From Granulicella rosea (GTDB lineage Bacteria > Acidobacteriota > Terriglobia > Terriglobales > Acidobacteriaceae), in assembly GCF_900188085.1 (NCBI RefSeq), contig NZ_FZOU01000004.1, positions 1 to 64,000 of the forward strand: a DNA stretch of 64,000 bases. Direction: 5' to 3'. Shown one piece after another: positions 28,616 through 36,596 of this stretch. The notes under the pieces are model-generated. The model did not search any database and was not told where the DNA came from. It saw nothing but the letters and a program-made list of their open reading frames with translations. Both the position numbers and the translations under genes were made by a program. Each line of letters starts with the position of its first letter. Position 1 is the first letter of the stretch.

Positions 28616-28864
28616 TCAGGGCTTGCGACGGCGCGCCGCACGGGCCTCTTCCGCCCGCCGCTCCGCCTGCTCGAACAGCGTTGAAAAGATGCCGCCCAGC
28701 GCAATCACCATCGAAAGCACGAAGAACCCAAGGCCCATCGTCCGCCACAGCGAAGCGTCGCCCGGCGACCCAGGCTGCTGCGCAACGTTCGACACCGACA
28801 GCCCAAAGGCCACCAGAGCAAAGAGAAACAGCGTGCCGGCGAGTATGTAAAGGTTGCGTCCCAT
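28616..28864 (-). CDS. Small membrane protein, function unknown
   Basis: An 82-residue protein with two predicted membrane helices (about 6-26 and 43-65) and a positively charged, Glu/Arg-rich C-terminal tail (QAERRAEEARAARRRKP), giving cytoplasmic tail topology by the positive-inside rule. No family is recognised. It lies 79 bases upstream of queD on the same strand and may share a transcript. The 201 bases between it and the next gene at 29066 hold nothing that I can name. Confidence 0.6.
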   Translation of the reverse strand: MGRNLYILAGTLFLFALVAFGLSVSNVAQQPGSPGDASLWRTMGLGFFVLSMVIALGGIFSTLFEQAERRAEEARAARRRKP

Positions 28865-29065
28865 GAACTCTGCTCTATTCTACCGGTCCTGCGCGGCCTT
28901 TGGAGCGGCGCACCCATTTGAGAGGTAAGTTACAGAATCGATTGACACCCCCAGAGCGAGCCGCTAGTCTTTGGTCACCATCGGGCCCCGATCCAGACTG
29001 CTTTCGAAGAGACCGCCGAAGAGCATGGCGGTAGCCGCTGCCGCGGATTCATCGTAGGGGTTCCC

Positions 29066-31429
29066 ATGAAGAAACGCTTCGAGTTGACGTCCGTCCTCTC
29101 CCTCTCCACCGTATTGGCGCTGGGCCTTGCAAGCTGCTGGAGCCGCTTCGTCACCCCGGCCAGCGCGCGGTCCGCGAGCGAGCAGACGACGGAGAAGATC
29201 GACTTCGCCCACGACATCCAGCCGATTCTGCGGCAGAACTGCGTTCGCTGCCACGGTGCGACCAAGCAGAGCGGCGGCATGAGGCTCGACCGCAAGAGTT
29301 CGGCGATGAAAGCGTTCACCCGCCGCGTCGTGCCCGGAAACAGCGCCAACAGCATGCTCTTTCATCGCGTCAGCGACAGCCAGTTCGGACCGCCGATGCC
29401 GCCCGACAAGCCCCTGACCGCCGAGCAGGTCGACCTGCTCAGGCGCTGGATCGACCAGGGCGCCGACTGGCCCGACAGCCTTTCGAACGAGGCCGAACCG
29501 AAGCCCCTCAACCCCGATGCGATCGCCGCCGTCGATCTGCTGCGCGACAACCAACTGCCCGCCTTCCTGAAACTCGTCTCGGCCACGCCTGCCCTGCTGA
29601 ACGCGCGCGGTCCAGAGGGCTCGACGCCCTTCATGTACGCCGTCCTCTACACCGGCGCCGCGACGCTCGACCAACTGCTGAAGCTGGGCGCCGATCCGAA
29701 TCTGCGCAACGACGAGGACGCGACCGCGCTCATGTGGGCCGCGCACGAGTTCGACAAGACCGCCGTGCTCGTCGCCCACGGAGCCGACGTGAACGCGCGT
29801 TCGGCCGACTTCCGCACGCCGCTGATGATCGCCGCCCGGCGGCCCGGAGCCGTCGCGACAGTCAAACTGCTGCTCGACCACGGCGCCGATCCGAACCGCA
29901 ACGAACGGCCTGGCGGCCAATCCTCCGCCCTGCTCGAAGCCGCGACCGCCGGCGATGCGGCCAGCTTCGAACTTCTGCTCGACCGCGGCGCGAAGCTACG
30001 CGGCGACGCCGAACCCATCCTCGTGATGAACATCATCATGGAGTGCCGCCGCTGCGTCGATCTCACGGTCGCGAAGCTCGACGGTTTGAAGGCCGCCGAT
30101 AAGACCTTCGAAGACAAGGGCATCTACACCAGCACGCTCCAGGACACCGCCTTCCTCGACGACGCCGCATCGATCAGGCTGCTGCTCGCGCATGGAGCGG
30201 ACCCGAAGCTCCCGGATGGCTCCGGTCGCACCGCTCTGCTCTACGCCGCCGCCTCGGACGTCCTGTCGCTCGATGCGATCAAGCTCCTGGTCGCGGGCGG
30301 CTCGGACGTAAACGCACACAGCCTGCACGAGCACTCCGGCGACTCCGGCATGACCGTCCTCGACATGGCGATGCAGCATGGGCACACCCCCATCGTCGAC
30401 TACCTCGTCTCCATCGGCGCGAAGCCCGGCCAGCCCCACGCGGCTGTGCTGCCCGCGCGCTTCACCAGCGAGCTGCGCCCCGCCGTCCAGAGTAGCCTGC
30501 CTCTGCTGCAGCGCGCCGACGCCAACTTCGCCAAGAACTCCGGCTGCGTCTCCTGCCACAACAACAACCTGACCGCCATGACCATGTCCCTGGCCCGCAA
30601 ACAGGGCTTCGCCGTGGACGAGCAGACAGCCGCAAGCCAGCTCCACGTGAACGCCGATGCCCTCGCCAAGGCGCGCGACATCCTGCATCAGGGCTTCCTG
30701 TTGCCCGTCGAAGACAACTTCAGCGAAAACGTGATGGCCTATATCCTCCTCGGTCTGGACGCCGAGGGCTACAAGCCCAACCTCGACACCGACGCCGCTG
30801 CGATGCACATCCTCTGGAGGCAGAAGCCCAACGGCGAGTGGCAGCAGCCGCATGGCGACGGTCGCCAGCCCCTCTGCCTCAACTACACCGGCCAGACCGC
30901 GCTCTCGCTGCGCGGGCTGCAGCTCTACGCGCCGAAGACCGATGCCGCCGTCTATCGCAAATCCATCGCCCTGGGCGCGGCGTGGCTCGCGACCGCCAAG
31001 TCCTACAACAACGACGACCGCAGTTGGCGCGTCTCCGGCCTGGCCTGGGCCGGCACCAACAAGCCCGCGCTGCTGCGCGCCGTGCAGGAGCTGAAGTCCG
31101 CCCAGAAGCCCGATGGCGGCTGGTCCGATCTGCCTTCCATGGACAGCTCCGCCTACGCCACCGGCAAGAGCCTGGTCGCCCTGCACACCGCGGGCATGGC
31201 CGTCTCCGACCCCGCCTACCAGCGCGGGATGAAGTGGCTGCTCAGCCACCAGCAGCCCGACGGATCCTGGTACGTTCAGACCCGGGCACTCGGCTTCCAG
31301 CCCTGGTCCGACGCCGGCTTCCCCCACAAGTACGACCAGTTCATCTCCGCCGCCGCCACCAACTGGGCAGCCATGGCCCTGACTCTCGCGCTGCCCGAGA
31401 AAAGGCCGGTCATGGCGTCGCTGCGATAA
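29066..31429 (+). CDS. Lipoprotein fusing planctomycete-type cytochrome c, ankyrin repeats and a terpenoid-cyclase-like barrel
   Basis: The 787-residue product has a lipoprotein signal with lipobox LASC near residue 21-24. A cytochrome c (PSCyt1-like) domain follows with CVRCHG and downstream MPPDKPLTAEQVDLLRRWIDQGA. About 145-460 is a run of ankyrin repeats (LLKLGADPNLRNDEDATALMW, VAHGADVNARSADFRTPLM, and others). A second haem-type motif, CVSCHN, occurs near residue 494. The remainder, about 510-770, resembles the alpha/alpha toroid of squalene-cyclase-like proteins with QW-type motifs QKPDGGWSD and QQPDGSWYVQ. It is probably anchored in the outer membrane or periplasm. Function is not known; electron transfer linked to a secreted enzyme or sensor is only a guess. 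A GGGG-type ribosome binding site precedes the ATG. Confidence 0.85.
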   Translation: MKKRFELTSVLSLSTVLALGLASCWSRFVTPASARSASEQTTEKIDFAHDIQPILRQNCVRCHGATKQSGGMRLDRKSSAMKAFTRRVVPGNSANSMLFHRVSDSQFGPPMPPDKPLTAEQVDLLRRWIDQGADWPDSLSNEAEPKPLNPDAIAAVDLLRDNQLPAFLKLVSATPALLNARGPEGSTPFMYAVLYTGAATLDQLLKLGADPNLRNDEDATALMWAAHEFDKTAVLVAHGADVNARSADFRTPLMIAARRPGAVATVKLLLDHGADPNRNERPGGQSSALLEAATAGDAASFELLLDRGAKLRGDAEPILVMNIIMECRRCVDLTVAKLDGLKAADKTFEDKGIYTSTLQDTAFLDDAASIRLLLAHGADPKLPDGSGRTALLYAAASDVLSLDAIKLLVAGGSDVNAHSLHEHSGDSGMTVLDMAMQHGHTPIVDYLVSIGAKPGQPHAAVLPARFTSELRPAVQSSLPLLQRADANFAKNSGCVSCHNNNLTAMTMSLARKQGFAVDEQTAASQLHVNADALAKARDILHQGFLLPVEDNFSENVMAYILLGLDAEGYKPNLDTDAAAMHILWRQKPNGEWQQPHGDGRQPLCLNYTGQTALSLRGLQLYAPKTDAAVYRKSIALGAAWLATAKSYNNDDRSWRVSGLAWAGTNKPALLRAVQELKSAQKPDGGWSDLPSMDSSAYATGKSLVALHTAGMAVSDPAYQRGMKWLLSHQQPDGSWYVQTRALGFQPWSDAGFPHKYDQFISAAATNWAAMALTLALPEKRPVMASLR

Positions 31430-31516
31430 CAACCGAATCGGCCCGGTCTGAAAAGAGGCACGTTGGAAGGTGCAGCCCGCCGCGCCTTCCATCGCGCGCG
31501 GCGGGGCGCACAACAA

Positions 31517-32227
31517 TCAATCCAGCCACGAGTCGCGCCCGCCTGCGGCCGTGGCGGCAGCGACCGGAGCCCCTTCGCCATACCAATCCACATTCCGCGT
31601 GACGTACATCGCCGCCGCGACCGCGAAGAAGCTCGCCACCGCCCCCACCAGCAGCGCGTACGCCTCCACCCTCAGCAGCACGTAGATAAACGCGTATAGC
31701 AGCGTAAACACCCCCAGCGCCCGCATCCCGAGCTTCCGGCTATGGAAGAGCCAATGCGTATTAATCGCGAACAACCCCACCGTGCAGCCGCCGGCGATCA
31801 GAAAGCTGAGGTCGAAGCCCAGGTGTTCGGCAAATGAAAGCAGCAGCAAATAGAAGATCGTCTGCGCCACCCCCACCAGCGCGTACTGCGCCGGGTGGAC
31901 GCTCCTGCCGGTCATCACCTCGAAGAGAAAATATGTCAGAAAGACCAGCCCGAGGAACAGCGTAATGTAGTGCAGCGAGCGATGGATCGCCCGGTAGGAG
32001 TCCGCAAGCTCCACCCCGAAGAGCCTCTCCGGCTGCGCGGGCGCGCTCTCCGACGCCTGCTGTACCCCATGAATGCTGGCGCGTTCGGTGGTGAGGCTTT
32101 CGATGAAAAAACCCGAGATGCTCATCACCAGCGCGAGCATCAGGATAATGAAGAACTTTCCTCCCAGCGAAAAGGTACGCACAATGTTGGACTTCAGCGG
32201 CGGCGGAGGTGTGACAAAGCTGCTCAT
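31517..32227 (-). CDS. creD: CreD-family inner membrane protein lacking most of its periplasmic domain
   Basis: At 236 residues this is about half the size of Escherichia coli CreD (about 450). The N-terminal helix (FIILMLALVMSISGFFIESL) and the C-terminal multi-helix part are recognisable (YRAIHRSLHYITLFLGLVFL, FEVMTGRSVHPAQYALVG, FYLLLLSFAEHLGFDLSFLI, INTHWLF). The large beta-rich periplasmic segment is absent, replaced by some 45 residues. The frame is open and the start has AAGGAG upstream, so it looks like a functional short form, not a pseudogene. CreD relates to envelope stress and beta-lactam response in Gram-negatives. A palindromic operator lies 24 bases upstream of the start. Confidence 0.82.
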   Translation of the reverse strand: MSSFVTPPPPLKSNIVRTFSLGGKFFIILMLALVMSISGFFIESLTTERASIHGVQQASESAPAQPERLFGVELADSYRAIHRSLHYITLFLGLVFLTYFLFEVMTGRSVHPAQYALVGVAQTIFYLLLLSFAEHLGFDLSFLIAGGCTVGLFAINTHWLFHSRKLGMRALGVFTLLYAFIYVLLRVEAYALLVGAVASFFAVAAAMYVTRNVDWYGEGAPVAAATAAGGRDSWLD

Positions 32228-32250
32228 AGTGGAATCTCCTTAGGTGATTT

Positions 32251-32356
32251 ACTTTGCAATGCAAAGTGAATGAAGACAGGACTAGCGCTACCTACCCGAA
32301 TCGATAGGCTTGATAACTTACTTTGCAATGTAAAGCTAAACTTTGCAGTGCAAAGT
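32251..32356 (-). promoter_or_regulatory. Three copies of a 17-bp palindromic operator upstream of creD
   Basis: ACTTTGCAATGCAAAGT (32251-32267) and ACTTTGCAGTGCAAAGT (32340-32356) are perfect 8+1+8 palindromes; ACTTTGCAATGTAAAGC (32320-32336) differs at two positions. The second and third are 20 bases apart, about two helical turns, so one face of the helix could hold two dimers. A fourth related site is at 41484. The regulator is not identifiable in this window. Repression of creD by a dimeric winged-helix or MarR-like protein is inference. Confidence 0.7.
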
Positions 32357-32383
32357 GTCAACTAAAATTGACCCCAATGAGCT

Positions 32384-32410
32384 GTCATCCTGAGCGAAGC
32401 GAAGGACCTG
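32384..32410 (+). repeat. GTCATCCTGAGCGAAGCG-type intergenic repeat
   Basis: One copy of the dispersed repeat lies between the creD operator sites and the end of dinG. It is related to copies at 2398, 26623 and 26711 and has no apparent role in the neighbouring genes. Confidence 0.6.
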
Positions 32411-32451
32411 CGTTCGAGGAGCGGCGCACGAACTTTCCTCCGAAGCCGCCC

Positions 32452-34491
32452 TTAAGCCTTGCCGGTCACCGGCGCAAAGAACCGCTCCACATCCTCGATG
32501 CTCTGGGTCATCCTGTACGGCGGCAGCGAGTCCATGAAGATCTTTCCGTAGCGCTGCCGCTGGATGCGCGGGTCGAGCAGCATCAGCACGCCGCGGTCGT
32601 CGAGCGACCGGATCAGCCGGCCGAAGCCCTGCTTCAGCGTGATGACCGCCGATGGTATCTGCAGGTCGAAGAACGGCTTGCCTCCCGCCGCCTCGATCGC
32701 CTCCATCCGAGCCTTCACGATCGGGTCCGACGGCACCGCGAACGGCAGCCGGTCGATGATGACGCACGAGAGCTGCTCGCCCTGCACGTCCACGCCCTGC
32801 CAGAAGCTGCTCGTGCCGAAGAGCACCGCGTTCGGCGTATCGCGAAACTGCTGCAGCAGCACGTGGCGCGGCGCCGTCCCGTGCAGCAGCAGCGGATAGG
32901 GCAGCTCGGCCAGCATACGGTCGTGCATCGCGCGCATCTGCTGATAGCTGGTGAAAAGACAAAACGCGCGGCCTTTCGTAATCTCCAGCACGCGGCGAAT
33001 GCGTTCGGCCGCGTGGTTGACGAAGTCGGGCTCGCGCGGATCGGGCATATTCGGCGGCAGGTAGAGCAGCGCCTGTTTGCCGTAGTCGAAGTGGCTGGGC
33101 ACGACCAGCTCCCGCGCCAGCGCGAGCCCCAGCCGCTTGGTCACATGGTCGAAGCCGCCCGAGACCGTCAGCGTCGCCGAGGTCAGCACCACCGACGAGT
33201 ACGCGTCGAACAGCGAGCTGGTCAGCAGCGCCGACACGTCGATCGGCGTCGCCTGCAACTGCGTGTTGTACGCCTGCTGAGTCGCTCCGCGCGCGAAGTT
33301 GCGCACGCCGCCCATCGCCCGGCGCTCGATCCAGAAGACCGTGTTCGGATCGTCCGACTCCAGCAGAAACTTCAGGTGCGCACGAATATCCGCCGTGCGT
33401 TTGATCAGCCCCTTGGTCTCGTCGACGTTCTTCACATGCTCCAGCTCGCCTTCGAGCCGCTGCAGCGCGTTCAGCGCGCCGAGATACGCATCGCCGTCGG
33501 ATTCCAGGAAATACTCGCGATGCTCGAAGGGCATCCGCCCAATCGGCTGCCCCTCAGTAGGCAGCGCCGCGAAGAACATCCGCGATCGCTCGCGCAGGAT
33601 GTTCGTCGCCGACTCGATGGAGCTCGACGAGGCCTGCTTCGCCCGCAGCATCGTCTCCGTATCGCGGGCCAGCTCGTCGAATCGCTGGTTCGTCAGCCCG
33701 ATGCCGAAGTAGTTGCTCGCGACATCCTCCAGCTCGTGCGCCTCGTCGAAGACCACCGCCGCGGCCTCCGGCAGAATGCCCGCGTCCGGCGCGCCCGCGG
33801 CCTGCTGCTTGATATTCAGATCGGCGAAGAACAGGTGATGATTGACGATGATGAGGTCGGACTCAAGCGCCTTGCGCCGCATCGCGGTCACAAAGCAAGG
33901 CTCCCAATCCGGGCACGACTGGCCCAGGCAAGCCTCGGTCCGCGCATCCAGCTTCGACCAAAGCGGCGAACTCTCCGGCAGATGCGACAACTCCGCGCGG
34001 TCGCCCGTCTCGGTCGTCTTCTCCCACACCGCGATCTGATGAAACTGGTCGATCTCCTCCAGCCCGCTGAGCAGCGGACTGTCGCGGAGTGCGTACAGCT
34101 TGTGTTTGCACAGGTAGTTCGCCCGGCCCTTCATGTAGCAGACCTTCAGCGGCCCGAGGATCGACTCCAGGAACGGGATGTCCTTGAAGTAAAGCTGCTC
34201 CTGCAGGTTCTTGGTCCCGGTCGAGAGGATCACCCGCTGCTGTCGCTCCCGCGCAAACCGCAGCGCCGGCAGCAGATACGCCAGGGTCTTCCCCGTCCCT
34301 GTCCCCGCTTCCACGATCAAGTGCCGCTTATCGTTGAACGCCGCTTCAACGGCCTGGGCCATCTCGTACTGCCCCTTGCGATGCTCGAAGGCCAGCGACG
34401 ACTTCGACAGCAAGCCGCCCGGCGCGAAGAACTCACGCAGCGTAGGCAGCTTGGACGGGATAGGCGGCGCGACAGTCGGGGCGGTGGACAC
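32452..34491 (-). CDS. dinG: DinG/XPD-family ATP-dependent DNA helicase
   Basis: A 679-residue superfamily 2 helicase. Walker A is EAGTGTGKT (61-69) and the DEAH box is at 250-253 in VVFDEAHELEDVA. Cysteines at about 119, 129, 189, 194 and 200 (VCYMKGRANYLC, ACLGQSCPDWEPC) form the iron-sulfur cluster region expected of this family. C-terminal helicase motifs include VVLTSATL, GTSSFWQGVDVQGE and QGFGRLIRS. Such enzymes unwind 5'-3' and resolve R-loops or damage-related structures. It has no exonuclease domain, so it is the DinG/YoaA form. It is divergent from der with a 174-base shared upstream region. Confidence 0.9.
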   Translation of the reverse strand: MSTAPTVAPPIPSKLPTLREFFAPGGLLSKSSLAFEHRKGQYEMAQAVEAAFNDKRHLIVEAGTGTGKTLAYLLPALRFARERQQRVILSTGTKNLQEQLYFKDIPFLESILGPLKVCYMKGRANYLCKHKLYALRDSPLLSGLEEIDQFHQIAVWEKTTETGDRAELSHLPESSPLWSKLDARTEACLGQSCPDWEPCFVTAMRRKALESDLIIVNHHLFFADLNIKQQAAGAPDAGILPEAAAVVFDEAHELEDVASNYFGIGLTNQRFDELARDTETMLRAKQASSSSIESATNILRERSRMFFAALPTEGQPIGRMPFEHREYFLESDGDAYLGALNALQRLEGELEHVKNVDETKGLIKRTADIRAHLKFLLESDDPNTVFWIERRAMGGVRNFARGATQQAYNTQLQATPIDVSALLTSSLFDAYSSVVLTSATLTVSGGFDHVTKRLGLALARELVVPSHFDYGKQALLYLPPNMPDPREPDFVNHAAERIRRVLEITKGRAFCLFTSYQQMRAMHDRMLAELPYPLLLHGTAPRHVLLQQFRDTPNAVLFGTSSFWQGVDVQGEQLSCVIIDRLPFAVPSDPIVKARMEAIEAAGGKPFFDLQIPSAVITLKQGFGRLIRSLDDRGVLMLLDPRIQRQRYGKIFMDSLPPYRMTQSIEDVERFFAPVTGKA

Positions 34492-34597
34492 TACACAGAT
34501 GATAGCTGGGGACGCGAAGATTTAGCGAACGTGTCCAGAAGATTGGGCATACTTACGGAATCCGCCCTACAGCGCGGCACGAACGCCCGCAGCTTCT

Positions 34598-34603
34598 TAT
34601 AAT
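34598..34603 (+). promoter_or_regulatory. Candidate -10 element for der
   Basis: A perfect TATAAT lies 63 bases before the der start in the dinG-der gap. The -35 position has no good TTGACA match at 17-bp spacing, so the assignment rests on the -10 box alone. An AGGTG ribosome binding site precedes the der ATG. Confidence 0.35.
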
Positions 34604-34665
34604 AAAGAGTTCAGGAAAGTTTCCGCGCAGCGTTTGTCGCGCGCGAGGCACACAGGTGAAGTTCG

Positions 34666-36528
34666 ATGGCAGTGAAGAAGGACGATAAGAAAAGATTAGG
34701 CAAGAAGCACCGGCAGGCGAGCACGCGGCCGAAGAAGGGTCGTTCGCCGAAGTCCACGCCGACGACCGGTGCGACGCGCATCGGCGGCGTTGCCCCCAAG
34801 AAGCGCAAAGTCATCGCCACCAAGGCAGCCGAGGAGGGCGCGAAGAAGTTCGTCTCCCGCCGCTCGCCGGAGTTCGAAGCCAAGAAGACCATCGCCTACC
34901 GCGAAGAAGAAAAAGGCGTAGGCCGCAACTCGGCAAAGATTCCCGAACCCAAGGCTCCCCGTGGGACGGCCCGCACCGGACGCATCGTAAAGCCCGCGAC
35001 GCCCGAGGACGACTGGCGCGAGGCGGAGCTGCTGGCCCTGCAGCAGTCGGTCACGCTCGAGCATGCGGCGTCGAAGGCGCTACCCTTGGTCGCCATCTGC
35101 GGCCGGCCGAACGTGGGCAAGAGCACGCTCTTCAACCGCCTTACCGACTCCCGCCGCTCCATCGTCGGCGACGAGCCCGGCATCACCCGCGACCGCATCT
35201 ACGGCCAGATCGAGTGGGCCGGTCGCGACGTCCGCATCGTCGACACCGGCGGCGTCGTGCCGGACGACGAGGCCCTGATCCCCAGCGAGATCTTCCGCCA
35301 GGCGCAGGTCGCGCTCGAAGAGGCCGACGCCGTGGTCATGGTCGTCGACGGCCGCACGGAGCTGGCCTCGCCCGACATGGAGCTCGCCCGGCTGCTCCTT
35401 CGCGGCGGCAAGCCGACCTTTCTCGCGGTCAACAAGATCGACAACGTCGAGATGCAGAACGCGGCGCAGAACTTCCGCCGGCTCGGCTTTCGCAATGTCA
35501 TGACCATCTCCGCCGAGCACGGCCATGGCATCGGCGACCTGCTGGACGCGGTCTACGAGGTTCTGCCCGAGGACAGGCCCGAGGTCGAGGAAGAGCCGCT
35601 CAGCTACGACGAGCTCGAAGCCCGCGACGAGGCCGAGGCCGACGCCGCGCCCATCCGCAAGCAGCGCACGCACGGCGAGTACGAGTCGCGCGAGACCAAG
35701 GTCGCCATCATCGGCCGCCCGAACGTCGGCAAGAGCACCCTGCTGAATGCGCTGACCGAGACGAACCGCGCCATCGTCTCGCCCATCGCCGGCACCACGC
35801 GCGACGCGGTCGACGAGATCGTCGAGCGCAAGGGCCATCTCTTCCGCTTCGTCGATACGGCCGGCATCCGCCGCAAGGGCAAGACCAAGCTCATGGCCGA
35901 GAAGCTCTCGGTCATCATGGCGCGCAAGCACCTCGAAGCGGCGGACGTCTCGTTGCTTGTCATCGACGCGACCGAAGGCGTCACCGGCATCGACGCCAAC
36001 ATCGGCGGCTATGCGCACGAGAGCGGCCGCTCGGTCATCATCGTCATCAACAAGTGGGATCTCGTCACCACGGCGCGCACCGACGGCAAGCCGCCGGTCG
36101 ACCAGAAGGTCTACGCCCAGCAGGTGCGCGACGCGCTGAAGTATCTGGAATACGCGCCGCTGCTCTTCATCTCCGCCGCGCCCGCCGACGGCGACAAGCC
36201 GCGCGCGATCAACGAAGTCTTCGCCAAGGTCGAGCTGGTCGCGCGCGAACGGCGCAAGCGCGTCTCGACCGGCCAGATGAACAAGTTCCTCGAAAAGGTC
36301 GACTTCCAGCGCGCCTCGGTGCCGATGAACAAGCGCGTGAAGATCTACTACATGACGCAGGCGCAGGTGGCTCCGCCGACCTTCGTGCTCTTCACCGATA
36401 AGGACGTCAAGATGCACTTCTCCTTCGAACGCTTCCTGGCCAACCAGATCCGCGAGAACTTCGGCTTCATCGGCTCGCCCATCTGGTTCAAGATTCGCGC
36501 GCGGAACAAGAAGAAGGTCGAGGAGTAG
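34666..36528 (+). CDS. der: GTPase Der (EngA) with long basic N-terminal extension
   Basis: The essential ribosome-assembly GTPase acts on the 50S subunit. Two G domains are clear: first GRPNVGKSTLFNRL (146-159), PGITRDR, DTGG and NKID; second GRPNVGKSTLLNAL, AGTTRDAV, DTAG and NKWD; then the C-terminal KH-like domain. At 620 residues it is about 130-190 longer than usual. The excess is an N-terminal extension of about 139 residues that is Lys/Arg-rich and likely disordered (KKDDKKRLGKKHRQASTRPK at the start). The ATG at 34666 has a good ribosome binding site and the extension contains no other Met, so the extension appears genuine. Confidence 0.92.
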   Translation: MAVKKDDKKRLGKKHRQASTRPKKGRSPKSTPTTGATRIGGVAPKKRKVIATKAAEEGAKKFVSRRSPEFEAKKTIAYREEEKGVGRNSAKIPEPKAPRGTARTGRIVKPATPEDDWREAELLALQQSVTLEHAASKALPLVAICGRPNVGKSTLFNRLTDSRRSIVGDEPGITRDRIYGQIEWAGRDVRIVDTGGVVPDDEALIPSEIFRQAQVALEEADAVVMVVDGRTELASPDMELARLLLRGGKPTFLAVNKIDNVEMQNAAQNFRRLGFRNVMTISAEHGHGIGDLLDAVYEVLPEDRPEVEEEPLSYDELEARDEAEADAAPIRKQRTHGEYESRETKVAIIGRPNVGKSTLLNALTETNRAIVSPIAGTTRDAVDEIVERKGHLFRFVDTAGIRRKGKTKLMAEKLSVIMARKHLEAADVSLLVIDATEGVTGIDANIGGYAHESGRSVIIVINKWDLVTTARTDGKPPVDQKVYAQQVRDALKYLEYAPLLFISAAPADGDKPRAINEVFAKVELVARERRKRVSTGQMNKFLEKVDFQRASVPMNKRVKIYYMTQAQVAPPTFVLFTDKDVKMHFSFERFLANQIRENFGFIGSPIWFKIRARNKKKVEE

Positions 36529-36542
36529 GGAAAGATGTCTTT

Positions 36543-36581
36543 GAGAGCTGTCAGCTTACAGCGATTCAGCTGACAGCTCTC
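36543..36581. terminator. Hairpin between convergent der and TPR genes
   Basis: GAGAGCTGTCAGCT (36543-36556) is exactly complementary to AGCTGACAGCTCTC (36568-36581) with an 11-base loop. It lies 14 bases after the der stop and 15 bases from the end of the opposing gene. It lacks a T-run on either side, so terminator function in both directions is inferred from position. Confidence 0.55.
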
Positions 36582-36596
36582 GATCTCCGCCTTTCA

